NCBI GenBank assembly: GCA_041398905.1
Contig: JAWKTV010000001.1
Span: forward strand, 593,045 to 657,044
From: JAWKTV01 sp041398905
GTDB taxonomy: Bacteria > Planctomycetota > Planctomycetia > Planctomycetales > Planctomycetaceae
Length of the DNA: 64,000 bases
Reading direction: 5' to 3'
Shown: piece after piece, positions 38,470 to 47,756 of the stretch
Position numbering within the stretch: position 1 is the stretch's first letter
How the letters are laid out: every line of letters begins with the position of its first letter
The notes under the pieces: generated by a model
Database searches by the model: none
What the model saw: the letters and a program-made list of their open reading frames with translations, nothing else
What the model was told of the DNA's origin: nothing
Position numbers and translations under genes: made by a program

Positions 38470-39176
38470 ACTGCCAGGAATTTGAAACACGACTCGAAGC
38501 CGCGATCGAAAACCGTGACGACGAGGCTCTCGTATTGCTCGCGCGTCATGCAGCGGTCTGTAGTTCGGCTGGCTGCCGCACGCTCTGGGCCGACCACTTG
38601 CGCCTCGAACAGGCGATCGTCGCGTGGAAATGCCCGCCCGTACCGGCTGAACTGAGCGATCGGGTACTCGCCGAGCTGCGCAGACCGCTCCTGGCTGCCG
38701 GTGCTCTCACCGCGTGCGAAGTTGCTCTGGTCGAGCGTCCCGGTGATCGGCCGATCAACTGGCGACGCCGAGCGATCGTAGCGTCGATCGCGACCGCCGG
38801 TGCGATGCTGTTGATGTTGTCGCTGTCTGGTCGCAACGACGAAACCTCGCTCGTTCGCGGTGAGCGAATGACCGATGGTGACGGGTCAGCGTTGGCTGGT
38901 ACGGACGATCCGGTTGATGGCGGCGAGGCGGACTCGGCCGCTCGGGAGGCGGATGCACTCCGCGAAGTCGGCGTGCACTACGTCGTTCTTGCCCGCAAGA
39001 CCACTGGCTTCGCTTCCGATTTGGCGATGCTGGTGGTCCCGGAATCTGAGCCAACCGCCACCGAAGCCGACGACCCCGAGCCCGGCTGGATCGACTCCAT
39101 CGGGGAGCGGATCGAGCCGGTCAAGAGCGGCGTTTCCGGCAAGCTCGGCGAATGGTTCGGCCACCCCGCCACCTGA
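38466..39176 (+). CDS. Putative membrane anti-sigma factor
   Basis: Starts inside the sigma gene stop (ATGA overlap at 38466). N-terminal about 80 residues: MNCQEFETRLEAAIENRDDE, then a His-x3-Cys-x4-Cys cluster (HAAVCSSAGC) that resembles, but does not match, the His-x3-Cys-x2-Cys zinc anti-sigma motif. One membrane helix at about residues 101-118 (AIVASIATAGAMLLMLSL), then an acidic periplasmic tail of about 120 residues ending EWFGHPAT. Position and topology support anti-sigma function holding the upstream factor inactive. The sensing signal is unknown. Confidence 0.72.
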   Translation: MNCQEFETRLEAAIENRDDEALVLLARHAAVCSSAGCRTLWADHLRLEQAIVAWKCPPVPAELSDRVLAELRRPLLAAGALTACEVALVERPGDRPINWRRRAIVASIATAGAMLLMLSLSGRNDETSLVRGERMTDGDGSALAGTDDPVDGGEADSAAREADALREVGVHYVVLARKTTGFASDLAMLVVPESEPTATEADDPEPGWIDSIGERIEPVKSGVSGKLGEWFGHPAT

Positions 39177-39207
39177 CCGCGCATCCCGACCACAGCGGCC
39201 ATTCGCA

Positions 39208-42200
39208 CTATCGCGGCACATCGTACGCCCCGTGGCCCTCCACGATCAGCACCGAGGCACCGGCAGCAATGTTCGACAGCACGCTCTGTTGGCCGCCGCG
39301 CCAGTCGACCTCAAGGCTCACTTGCTCCGCCTGCCCGATGCCGACGACGAGGTCCATCGAGTTGGTTGCCGCGTAACCCCCGCCGCCGATCACCTGATGC
39401 GTGGACAAGCTGGTCGGAGCAACCACTCGCACGATGGTTCCGATCGCATCGCGGTCGCGCGCACCCACGAATCGCAAGGTGATCGATCGTTGCTCCGGGA
39501 TCGCTTGATTCTCCAGCAGCACCGCCGGCTCACGCAGTCGGCTGATGAACAGGTCATCTCGACCGTCGCGATTCCAGTCTCCGCGGGCGACGGCGCGCCC
39601 GATCCACTGCGGCTTATCCGCAGTCAGCCATTCCTGCAGCGTCGCCTCGGTAAAGTCCCCTTGTCCGCCGTTGCGCAATAGCTGTGGCGGCATCGCGTAG
39701 CCCGCTCCTGTTTCGGTGAAGTCATCGATGTGGCCGTTCGCCTGGAACAGATCGAGGTCGCCATCAAGGTCCACGTCGAGGAACTGCGTGCCAAAGCCGA
39801 GCACGGGGCGGGATGCATTCCCGACGCCGCGCTGCTCAGCCTGATCCTCATATCCGCCCTCGGCGGTCGATGTGTACAGATTGTTGCTCTCCTGCAGGAA
39901 ATTGGTGACGCACAGGTCGAGCAGTCCGTCACCCGAGATGTCCCCGGCCGCGATTCCCATACCGGCCCGGGAGCGTCCATCGCGATCGAACGCGACACCC
40001 TTCAATACCGACACGTCCTGCAGCGACCAGACGCCGTCGACCGCCACGTGACTCATCAGCAACCGGTTGGCGGCCATGTCGTTTGCGACGTACAGGTCGA
40101 GTCCCGCCGAGTCTCCTGCGAAACGAGCACCAATCACACCAAGTCCTCGACCATCCTCGGCATCGAGTTCGAACTCACCGGACACATTCTTGAACCCGCC
40201 CGCCCCGTCGCTCACCCACAGTCGATCGGCCGCGCCGTCAAACACCATCGGGTTGCAGACCTGTGGATGCCCCGGACGTCCGCACACCCGTTCGTACAGG
40301 TCCGCGGCCTCAAGATAGTTCACGTCGAACAGGTCGGGGTGTGCGTCGCCGTTGATGTCGGCGATCAGGACACTGCTGGTCCATTGGTCACCGCCCGGCA
40401 ATGTCGACGGTTCCGCGGAGAATGTCCCGTCCCCGTTGTTCCACCACAGGGCGTTGCCGCCAATGTTCGCCACGTACATTTCGGGAAAGCCATCGCCGTC
40501 GAGATCACCCGCCGCGACCCCTTGGTCGTACGCGTCCTCGACGATACCCGCGGCGGACGAGACGGGCTGCCAGGCTCCTCCGCCAAGATTTCGGAACAGT
40601 GCGTCACTGGTGGCCTGCTTCCGATCGTGGGGTGTCGGGCCGTCATGACCCTGGGCCCACAGGCAATCCGTCCAGCCATCGCGGTCGAAGTCCAGCAATC
40701 CAACGCCGCCGCCGGTGAAGGTGTGCACTCGCTTATTCGTTCCGTCAACGTCGCCATTGCGAAAGTGGAACTTCAACCCGGACTCCTTCGCGACATCAAC
40801 GAGCCTCAGCCGGCTCTCGTCGCTCGATGGCGGCCCGAGCACCTCTGGCAAACGAACGCGGTTGAGCGGGCTCGCGAAATCCGGCAGCTTTGACTCGCGA
40901 AACGCATCTTCCAGACGGGTCAGCGTCTGCTCGAAGGGGGTGTCACTGTTCACACCATCGTTAGTGGTTGCGGGTGGTGCGTTTGTCGGACGAGTTGCTG
41001 AGCCACTCCAGCGAGCACTCAGCTCCCGCCACCTGGCCGCCTCGTTCGTCCGACCGAGTTGTTCCAGATCGGCGGAAAGCTCAAGCCAGACCGGCAGCGA
41101 CTCCTTGACGGGTCGGCTTTGCAGCAGGTTGACGACCTCCAGCTTGCGGCGAACCTGTTCGAGCAATCGCCCGCGATCCGCGAAGACTTGTGCCTCGTTC
41201 ACGTAGCCGAGGCTTGGCAGCATCTTCGCAAGTCGCCCGATCGAGCGTGGATGGGACAGATCCAGCCGACAGCATGTCAGCAGACACCGCGCGGCGATGC
41301 GGTCTTCGCCGGCAAGCCTGGCCCGCTCGGCACGCACATACCACACACCAGCGTTCTGTTCACCCGCACCGCGCAATCTTGTCTCGGTCTTCGCGAGCAA
41401 CGCCTCGGGAAACTGGTCGATGCCGAGGCTGGTCAGCCGCGCATAAGCTTCGGCGGTCGCTGGCTCTTGGGCAAGGGAGTCCAGCAGTGCCTGTCGCGCC
41501 TGGGCGAGATTGCCCGCTTCGATCTCGCGCAGACCGCGCGCGAGCAGTACCAGCGGGTCATCACTCACTGGCAAGGGGCGGTTGCTGAAAGGCCTGCCAG
41601 GATCGCCGAGCAGGCACAGTAGTTCAACCGACAGTTGTCCGCGTTCGGCGAGCTGTTCGAGCAGCGGTCGAGCCTCCTGGCCCCGGCCGCACGACACCAA
41701 TAGCTGCACCAGTTGATGTTGAAATCGATCGACCTCAAGTCCGCTGGCGATGCCATCTTGCAGCAGCCGTTCCGCGCGGGTCCACGCGCCAACTTCCAGG
41801 GCGATCTCAGTCCCCAGCTTCCGCGACTGGAAGAACTCCCCCGGCGCGGTCGGGGGAACTGCCTCCAGGTAGTCGAGTGCTGCGGCGGGGTCGTTGACAA
41901 GCTGGCAGGCCTGACCGGCGACCAGCAGCATCTGGGCATCGTCGGGCAGTTCCGCCAACACGTTCCGGGCCGCCTCCAGGGCGGATGCTGCATCGCCCGT
42001 CGCAAGATGCTGGGCCGCCTCCCCTCTCAGGCGGTCCAGCGCCGAAGACCGAACCCTGTCGCGCCAAACCAGGTAGCCGAGCAGTCCGCCGATCAACGCG
42101 ATCGACAGCAACAGACCCGCTCTCCATCGCGTCGGCCCATGCGGCATGGCAACGTCGAACCCCAGGCTGACTGTACGGGCCAAGGCGACCGCAGGGCGGG

Positions 42201-42222
42201 TCGTCGACTGCACTTCAGTCAA
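39208..42222 (-). CDS. Membrane-anchored TPR / FG-GAP (VCBS) / ASPIC-UnbV protein
   Basis: 1004 residues. A single N-terminal membrane anchor (WRAGLLLSIALIGGLLGYLV, about residues 32-51) is followed by TPR-like repeats to about residue 430 (ASALEAARNVLAELPDDAQM). A seven-blade-type FG-GAP/VCBS propeller spans about 470-880, with Ca-binding DFDRDGWTD-, DLDGDGFPEM-, DINGDAHPD- and DVDLDGDLD-type loops. The ASPIC/UnbV domain at the end contains ITLRFVGARDRDAIGTIVRV. The domain set is widespread in planctomycetes, and function is unknown beyond probable surface or periplasmic protein interactions. Ends 31 bp after the convergent anti-sigma gene. The lipoprotein gene is 100 bp upstream. Confidence 0.85.
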   Translation of the reverse strand: MTEVQSTTRPAVALARTVSLGFDVAMPHGPTRWRAGLLLSIALIGGLLGYLVWRDRVRSSALDRLRGEAAQHLATGDAASALEAARNVLAELPDDAQMLLVAGQACQLVNDPAAALDYLEAVPPTAPGEFFQSRKLGTEIALEVGAWTRAERLLQDGIASGLEVDRFQHQLVQLLVSCGRGQEARPLLEQLAERGQLSVELLCLLGDPGRPFSNRPLPVSDDPLVLLARGLREIEAGNLAQARQALLDSLAQEPATAEAYARLTSLGIDQFPEALLAKTETRLRGAGEQNAGVWYVRAERARLAGEDRIAARCLLTCCRLDLSHPRSIGRLAKMLPSLGYVNEAQVFADRGRLLEQVRRKLEVVNLLQSRPVKESLPVWLELSADLEQLGRTNEAARWRELSARWSGSATRPTNAPPATTNDGVNSDTPFEQTLTRLEDAFRESKLPDFASPLNRVRLPEVLGPPSSDESRLRLVDVAKESGLKFHFRNGDVDGTNKRVHTFTGGGVGLLDFDRDGWTDCLWAQGHDGPTPHDRKQATSDALFRNLGGGAWQPVSSAAGIVEDAYDQGVAAGDLDGDGFPEMYVANIGGNALWWNNGDGTFSAEPSTLPGGDQWTSSVLIADINGDAHPDLFDVNYLEAADLYERVCGRPGHPQVCNPMVFDGAADRLWVSDGAGGFKNVSGEFELDAEDGRGLGVIGARFAGDSAGLDLYVANDMAANRLLMSHVAVDGVWSLQDVSVLKGVAFDRDGRSRAGMGIAAGDISGDGLLDLCVTNFLQESNNLYTSTAEGGYEDQAEQRGVGNASRPVLGFGTQFLDVDLDGDLDLFQANGHIDDFTETGAGYAMPPQLLRNGGQGDFTEATLQEWLTADKPQWIGRAVARGDWNRDGRDDLFISRLREPAVLLENQAIPEQRSITLRFVGARDRDAIGTIVRVVAPTSLSTHQVIGGGGYAATNSMDLVVGIGQAEQVSLEVDWRGGQQSVLSNIAAGASVLIVEGHGAYDVPR

Positions 42223-42322
42223 CGAGCAGCATCAGCGGTCTTCATCCGCGAGCGGAGCATTCATATCGTCGGCTGATGAGTCGCTCGCCAGGTTCCCGAT
42301 GATCATGGCCCCGACAGAAGTG

Positions 42323-42655
42323 CTACTCGAGCAGCTTTAGCAGCTCGGTCGCCTTCTTTTTGACGACCGAAGGGTTGCCGGCTGAATTGATCATCTCTTC
42401 CAGCCCCTTCACAAGCTGGTCCTTGTTGGGGCTGTCGACCTTGGCGAAGGTCTCCTTCATCAGCTCGGCACCACTGTCGAGTTCGCCACTGCTCTTGACG
42501 CCGTTGAGCCAGGCCTTGGCTTCATCGGCCGGCGTCGTCGTGACCATCTCTTGTTCGGAGTACTGCTGCTCGCCGCTCCCACAGCCAGCTAAGCCGATCG
42601 CGGAGATGCCCAGCAGACCGGCGCAAAGAACGTGATACAGACGAGGACGATGCAT
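42323..42655 (-). CDS. Small lipoprotein
   Basis: 110 residues from the ATG at 42655 (MHRPRLYHVLCAGLLGISAI). The lipobox is IGLAGC|G, so the mature protein is lipid-anchored at Cys about 25. The mature part is acidic and helical (EAKAWLNGVKSSGELDSGAE, VVKKKATELLKLLE). Small lipoproteins of this kind often follow DUF1559 prepilin genes in planctomycetes, as here, 248 bp downstream of the prepilin. Function unknown. The longer ORF start is not used, because it would bury the lipobox. Confidence 0.8.
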   Translation of the reverse strand: MHRPRLYHVLCAGLLGISAIGLAGCGSGEQQYSEQEMVTTTPADEAKAWLNGVKSSGELDSGAELMKETFAKVDSPNKDQLVKGLEEMINSAGNPSVVKKKATELLKLLE

Positions 42656-42784
42656 GGTGCGATTCCAGGGGAGGCGGTCGGCCATCCGAGTTGATGAGTT
42701 GCGGGAAGAACCACGGTTCCGCTCAGGTACCTCCGCGCGGAGGCCTGCGAAACGCGATGAAGTGTGTACCACACAAGCAAGGCA

Positions 42785-42817
42785 ACCAGCGAGCCGGGAG
42801 ACTCCCGGCTCGCTGGT
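42785..42817 (-). terminator. Perfect 15-bp hairpin between prepilin and lipoprotein genes
   Basis: accagcgagccggga at 42785-42799 and tcccggctcgctggt at 42803-42817 form a perfect 15-bp stem with a 3-nt loop. On the minus strand the stem is followed by tgccttgcttg, with moderate T content. It sits after the DUF1559 gene stop (42904) and before the lipoprotein start (42655), so it may terminate or attenuate transcription between them. Confidence 0.65.
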
Positions 42818-42903
42818 GAGAAGTTGGAAGGCGACAGTCCCAGCACTGTCGACGGTTGTTGCCGTCCGCACTGGCCGACGGCCGATACAAGTCAACGTGT
42901 CAC

Positions 42904-43914
42904 TTAGAAGTTCCCGACCGGTTGACCATCCGCGCGGGCACCGGCCCGTTGCCAGGTCAGCGTATCGACGTTCTCGCTCACAAACCGGGTCTTGGCGTCT
43001 CCCATCGTGACGACCGAGCCGCCCGGATGCCGGCTGCGGGTCGGGAAGATGCCGCTGCGATCCGAACAGAGACCGAAGTCGCCGCCGAAAGCACAGGTCC
43101 GGTGCTGCCAGTTCGGAGGGGCGGCGTTGTTGAAGACCGATTGACCGGGGTAAGGACCGGCCCAGTCACGACCGCACTGACTCAGCGATGCGATCTTCTG
43201 AGGATTCTGGGCATCGCAGTTCGCACCGACGGTCTGCAATTCCGCCTGAGTCGGGAACTCCGCGTTGGCGAATGAACCAACCGGGTTCGAGTTGTCGACC
43301 ACAATATCGGAGTCCGACGTCTTGGTTTGCGCGTTGTCGCCGGACAGATGCTCACCAATCATGACAACGTTTGAGGTGCCGTCGAGGATATCGGCGAATC
43401 GCACGTCGCCGAGACGGTTGAAGCAACCGTTCCCCCCCACCGAGACGCTGTTGTCATACACCCGCACGGTCGACCCGCCGCAGCCAGCGTAGTTGCAGCC
43501 CAGCTCGGCACCAGCGTACTCGATATCCGAGGGGCACTTGAAGACCTGAATCGGCGTCTGACGGATGACGTTGTTGTTCGCTTCGTGGTACGACAGGTTG
43601 AAGTTCCACTGATCGTACAGCGGCTTTTGCTCGATGAACGGCAGCAATTGCACCCAGTGGCTGCTGGCGTGCCACGAGTTCGGGTGCATGTTCCGGTACT
43701 GGAACTTCGGCAGCGTCTTGAACGTCACTTCGTAATCGTGCAGCCCAATCACCAGGTTGTGCTGGTGATCCTCGCACTGGCTCTTCCGGGCCGCTTCCCG
43801 CACCTGCTGCACCGCCGGCAACAACAGGGCGACCAGGATTGCGATAATCGCAATCACCACCAACAACTCAATCAGTGTGAACCCGCGCCACCGTCGTCGC
43901 GACAACTTCTCCAT
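42904..43914 (-). CDS. DUF1559 prepilin-like protein
   Basis: A strong ggaggagcagggac ribosome site precedes the ATG at 43914. The type IV prepilin leader is RRWRGFTLIELLVVIAIIAI, with cleavage expected between Gly12 and Phe13, followed by LVALLLPAVQQVREAARKSQ. The DUF1559 body ends with HPGGSVVTMGDAKTRFVSEN. The family is massively expanded in planctomycetes, and members are pseudopilin-type surface proteins. Cys-rich middle (LGCNYAGCGG) suggests disulfides. 336 residues, frame intact. Hairpin downstream. Confidence 0.96.
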   Translation of the reverse strand: MEKLSRRRWRGFTLIELLVVIAIIAILVALLLPAVQQVREAARKSQCEDHQHNLVIGLHDYEVTFKTLPKFQYRNMHPNSWHASSHWVQLLPFIEQKPLYDQWNFNLSYHEANNNVIRQTPIQVFKCPSDIEYAGAELGCNYAGCGGSTVRVYDNSVSVGGNGCFNRLGDVRFADILDGTSNVVMIGEHLSGDNAQTKTSDSDIVVDNSNPVGSFANAEFPTQAELQTVGANCDAQNPQKIASLSQCGRDWAGPYPGQSVFNNAAPPNWQHRTCAFGGDFGLCSDRSGIFPTRSRHPGGSVVTMGDAKTRFVSENVDTLTWQRAGARADGQPVGNF

Positions 43915-44175
43915 GTCCCTGCTCCTCCAAGTGAGAAAATCTGATGAACCGGGTCGAAAAAGACGCCGTAGAACTCATAACGGAGAATACCACGACATTA
44001 CCGCACGATCAACATGTCAATCGTCTAAAGCGGCTCAGACGAATGCGCTCTGCAGTTGCGCGCGTGACGATTGCAATGACAACGCGGCCGCCTGAGAGTG
44101 CCATGCGAACGTCGAACCAGGAGTCGCCTCACTCGGACAACGCACTCCGGACGTTCCAAGGTCCGTCCGTGCCGC

Positions 44176-45246
44176 CTACTCTTCTTCTTCCTCGCTGTCA
44201 GCCGGGCCTTGCAGCTCGTCGTTGAGGACGTCGATCATCTGGCGCAGGCGACCAAAGTGGTGGCGGTCGAAATGGAGCGCCAGCCGAGGCAGGTCATTGA
44301 GGTGATCGTCATCCGCCTCGAACGGATGCGTCTCAGCGCGCCGGATGCGACCGCGACTGAGCAGGTCGGCGAACTCGAGGTTCAGGCGTTCGAGGAGCTG
44401 GTCGCTCACGTCATGGTGCAGGCGAATATACAGTTCGTCCCGCACGTACCGCATGCTGTTGTACACGTGGTAGAACTTCATGATTTCGTCCACCGCCTTC
44501 CGTACGCTGGTCGTCACCTTGAACAGCGAGAGGTCTTCGGGGGAGATGAGTTTGTCCTTGAGCAGCCGGCTGCGGATGAAGTCGAGCCACTCGGTGTAGT
44601 AGCCACCACCGGGCGGGTCGACGCAGACGATCGGCATCAAATCCCGCTTGCCGGTCTGAATGAGCGTGAGTGTTTCAAACAGCTCATCCTGCGTGCCGAA
44701 GCCGCCGGGAAACATCGCGACGGCATGCACCTCTTTGACGAACAGCAGCTTGCGGGTGAAGAAGTACCGGAGATTGACCAGTTTCTCGTCGTCGTTGATG
44801 ACGTAGTTGGCGTCCTGCTCGAACGGAAGCATGATGTTGAGGCCCATTGACATGGCGCGGCCCGCGCCGACGTGGGCGGCTTCCATGATCCCCCCGCCAG
44901 CACCGGTGACGACGTACCATCCGGCCTTCGCAAGAATGCGACCGAACTCCACCGCCTGCTCGTAGCTGGGGTTGTCCGGCTTCGTCCGCGCCGAGCCAAA
45001 CACCGTCACCTTCCGCTGCCGACGGTACGGTGTGAACACCTTAAAGGCGTACCGCAATTCCTTGAGCGCGCGGGAGACGAGCTTGAGATCGCCGCTGGTC
45101 GCCTTGTCGCGCGCGAACTTGTCGGCCGTCTCCTTGATGTCCTCGACGAGCCGTGCGGTCCCTGTTGGATCAGGGGCGTGCTCTGTGGGAAGGGGATGTT
45201 CTTCGGAGACGTTCGGGAGGGCCCGACGCTTGAGCTTCCGTGCCAT
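44176..45246 (-). CDS. LOG-family protein (TIGR00730-like nucleotide hydrolase)
   Basis: 356 residues starting MARKLKRRALPNVSEEHPLP. The LOG/lysine-decarboxylase-like Rossmann core has KVTVFGSARTKPDNPSYEQA, YVVTGAGGGIMEAAHVGAGR and the catalytic PGGFGTQDELFETLT. These residues bind the nucleotide and hydrolyse the N-glycosidic bond of nucleoside monophosphates. Compared with a typical roughly 200-residue LOG protein there is an N-terminal helical extension of about 75 residues and a C-terminal extension of about 90 residues ending in an acidic run. The lysine-decarboxylase name is historical. Cytoplasmic. Frame intact. Confidence 0.88.
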   Translation of the reverse strand: MARKLKRRALPNVSEEHPLPTEHAPDPTGTARLVEDIKETADKFARDKATSGDLKLVSRALKELRYAFKVFTPYRRQRKVTVFGSARTKPDNPSYEQAVEFGRILAKAGWYVVTGAGGGIMEAAHVGAGRAMSMGLNIMLPFEQDANYVINDDEKLVNLRYFFTRKLLFVKEVHAVAMFPGGFGTQDELFETLTLIQTGKRDLMPIVCVDPPGGGYYTEWLDFIRSRLLKDKLISPEDLSLFKVTTSVRKAVDEIMKFYHVYNSMRYVRDELYIRLHHDVSDQLLERLNLEFADLLSRGRIRRAETHPFEADDDHLNDLPRLALHFDRHHFGRLRQMIDVLNDELQGPADSEEEEE

Positions 45247-45370
45247 GTTTAAGAGTGCTTAGAGAGAATTGAGAACGTGGGAGTGCGCCCGCCGAACAGC
45301 GTGACGGCAAAGATGATCCTCGATACCGCAGCGGACAGGCAACCTGCTCCAGCGGTCCACACCAGACCGG

Positions 45371-45730
45371 TCAGGCACCGATCGCCTCCAGCGCCTGGTC
45401 GCGAGTGTCGTAGATTGCCCACAAAGTGTCGAGACCGGTCAGCCGGAGCAGCTCTTTGGCGTTTGCACCAACGTTCGCAAGCACCAGTTCGCCGCCCGCG
45501 TACTTCAGCAGCTTATGGCACCTGAGCAGCATCGCCATGAAGACGGACCCGAAGTACTGCAAGTCCCCCAGATCAAACACCACCAGCGGGACTTCGCGAT
45601 CTCGCACCTGTCCGAACACAAGATCGGCCGCCTGCTCAACGCCGGTCCACTCCAGCGACTCCGCCGAGCCGGAAGGAGCCACCACGATCGCATCGCCATG
45701 CCACTCCAACAGAAAGTCGTTCCGCTGCAT
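45371..45730 (-). CDS. STAS-domain anti-anti-sigma-factor-like protein
   Basis: 119 residues from the ATG at 45730 (MQRNDFLLEWHGDAIVVAPS), preceded by aggaacg. STAS fold: VPLVVFDLGDLQYFGSVFMA has the conserved Asp-Leu-x-x-x-x-x-x-Ser pattern, in which the Ser of the SpoIIAA family is phosphorylated. The C-terminal part is GGELVLANVGANAKELLRLT. It probably belongs to a partner-switching pathway whose kinase is not in the window. Located between the exported helical protein gene and the LOG gene, same strand. Confidence 0.82.
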   Translation of the reverse strand: MQRNDFLLEWHGDAIVVAPSGSAESLEWTGVEQAADLVFGQVRDREVPLVVFDLGDLQYFGSVFMAMLLRCHKLLKYAGGELVLANVGANAKELLRLTGLDTLWAIYDTRDQALEAIGA

Positions 45731-45859
45731 CAGAGTCGTTCCTGTTGGTCCGTCATGCGCTCGTCCCCACGCCACTGCCCCGCCAGCCGGCGAGCATACG
45801 CCGACCCACAGGTCGCTCCCCGCATCTTCATCCGCCCGCCCGCGTCACATCGTCATCGA

Positions 45860-47212
45860 TCACTCGGCTGGGGGGCCACCATCGGCCGCCTCGGGAGTCG
45901 CCGTCCCCTTGTGCGTCGGTGCCTCGAACTTGCTTTCCGGGGTCAGCTTGCGGCTCTTGGGAGTATGATCGGCCAGCCAGACGCTCAACGCGTTCAGCTT
46001 CTCCTGCGAAACCAGCGGTGGCTTCTGTGGGTTCCCGGTGAACCCATTGATGATCGGCAGTTGGGCATCAAAGGCCAGTTTGATCGCCGCGCCAAATGCA
46101 CTCAATCCCGGCCGCGCTGCCTGGTAACTCAGACCAAAGTTGCGAGTCTGATCGGCTTTCGAGCGGCCTTCGTAAGCGAAATACAAGTGGAACGCACAGC
46201 GACGCCAAAGCGGCCAGCGCTGTTCGGGCTGCAGGTTCGCGTCCTTCAACTCGGCGTTGTACGCGGTGGCCAGATCGTAGGTGAGCCACACGGTCTCGTA
46301 GTTCAACAGGTCCAGATTCGTCGTCGCCTCATAGGGCAAACGGCCCAGTGACTCCGCCGCCAGGGCACGGCTGTAGAAGTCCTCCTTGGGATCGGTCAGC
46401 ACCGCCAGCAGCGTGTCGGCGAAGATCGGGTCACGGGTGGAATTGTACACACGGTCGCAGTGGCCAAGTGCCTGCACCATGCTCCACATGCACCACTGGT
46501 AGCCAACCGGATCGGGACCGTTGGCAGCATCCCGCACGCTCCGCAACCGCGTGACTTCTTGCGCCAGTGCGTTCGCGATAGCGACCCGTTCCAGCACCGG
46601 CAGGTCACGTCCGGTCGCGAGCCGCAGGATCCGCGCCAGCCCATCAGCCGCCCAGACCTTCACGTCAAGGTGCTTGTCGTCGACGGCCAGCGCCTTCAGC
46701 AAAGCATCCTTGGAACCCACAAAGGGAACGTCGGGGTTCCAGGAAACATTCAGTTGATTCAGCAACACCGCCCCGGCAACCTTCACTCCGCCGTCCGCAT
46801 GATCGAGCAACTGGCTGGCTCGAAAAACGCACTGTTCCAGCGCGTACAACCGTGCAGCCTCGGATGTACTCCGATTCCGCAGGTCATCGGTCAGCTTCTT
46901 CATATTCCGCCCACGCTCGCCGGGCAACGTCACCAGCAGGTAGACCTGATAGTGAACGCTGTCGGCGATCAACTGCTTCGCTACTCGGTCCGGCTGATTC
47001 GACTTCAGCGCCTCGCGATGCGGACTCTGAATCTTGGTCTTGAAGTCGTCGTCGCTCGGCGGTGGCGGCTCGGTGATCGAACTGGGCGGGTCGACCGCCT
47101 GCGCGAAACCAGCGGTCGACAAGGCGAGCAACATCAGCAGCGCGGCGCACAGGCCCCACAATGGAAGCTGGCCATTGCGGGACAAGACCGATCCTGGCGA
47201 GACATGTGCCAT
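45860..47212 (-). CDS. Exported helical (HEAT-like) protein of unknown function
   Basis: The start at 47212 (MAHVSPGSVLSRNGQLPLWG) gives a signal peptide (LCAALLMLLALSTAGFAQA). The 151 upstream codons of the ORF read like random frame and are omitted. 450 residues. The mature part is alpha-helical with HEAT-like repeats (HADGGVKVAGAVLLNQLNVS, DDKHLDVKVWAADGLARILR, SRALAAESLGRLPYEATTNL) and a Pro/Thr/Ala-rich tail. Likely periplasmic. No family with known function is recognised. Confidence 0.72.
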   Translation of the reverse strand: MAHVSPGSVLSRNGQLPLWGLCAALLMLLALSTAGFAQAVDPPSSITEPPPPSDDDFKTKIQSPHREALKSNQPDRVAKQLIADSVHYQVYLLVTLPGERGRNMKKLTDDLRNRSTSEAARLYALEQCVFRASQLLDHADGGVKVAGAVLLNQLNVSWNPDVPFVGSKDALLKALAVDDKHLDVKVWAADGLARILRLATGRDLPVLERVAIANALAQEVTRLRSVRDAANGPDPVGYQWCMWSMVQALGHCDRVYNSTRDPIFADTLLAVLTDPKEDFYSRALAAESLGRLPYEATTNLDLLNYETVWLTYDLATAYNAELKDANLQPEQRWPLWRRCAFHLYFAYEGRSKADQTRNFGLSYQAARPGLSAFGAAIKLAFDAQLPIINGFTGNPQKPPLVSQEKLNALSVWLADHTPKSRKLTPESKFEAPTHKGTATPEAADGGPPAE

Positions 47213-47756
47213 CGCGTTGTGCTCGAAGCTCGAAGGTGAATACCGAAACAGTGTCTGCGGCCAACCCGCTCCCCTGCGGGAACACGTGGAACCATGGACA
47301 GCCGCTGCTGTTAGAACAGGTCGGCCGACCGGAATCATGGTCGACCATGCACCTGTTGAACAAGCACCGCCATTGGAGTGTAACCGATGATCTGTCCGGA
47401 GGGACCAGAGACCCGCTCGAACCGTTGAACATCCTGGCTGCGAACGGAAGGAAGTGCGTACCAAAAGTACCACCTCGGAAATTGGCATGTCAAGAATCCA
47501 CGCCGCCAACTCGCCCGAACCCGCAATCGTCAAAGTTCCCCGCGTGCTCCGCGAGTGTTCCATCGCTTCTGCCTTCGGAGGTCCGGCGTGCCCGGAGGTT
47601 CGGCGTGTGCGGTCCGCACGGTCCTGCCGAGGATGCCGGTCGCGCGGCCTCCGGTTTGGTGACATCGCACCGAGTCCAAGTCGCGCCAGCGGATACGTGT
47701 ACTAGCCTTGCCAGTGAACCGCGATGGTGAGAACGGTGCGGAGGGGTACACAGACC
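47213..47756. other. Divergent intergenic region, nothing recognised
   Basis: About 540 bp between the exported helical protein gene (minus) and the GNAT gene (plus). Overlapping ORFs on both strands have no motif. A tcctgccgagg element at 47622-47632 is the reverse complement of part of the element at 3133-3142. No RNA gene or hairpin seen. Confidence 0.4.

Noticed and set aside
39730..40893. 387-codon plus-strand ORF opposite the ASPIC/UnbV gene
   Set aside because: It is a shadow of the calcium-loop repeats on the other strand, with no domain or ribosome site.
43890..44110. Relatively A/T-rich gap before the prepilin gene, considered as foreign DNA
   Set aside because: It is short, flanked by ordinary genes, and without repeats or mobile-element genes. 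It is probably a promoter region.
47213..47665. Upstream extension of the exported helical protein ORF
   Set aside because: The 151 codons look random and would place the signal peptide in the middle of the protein.
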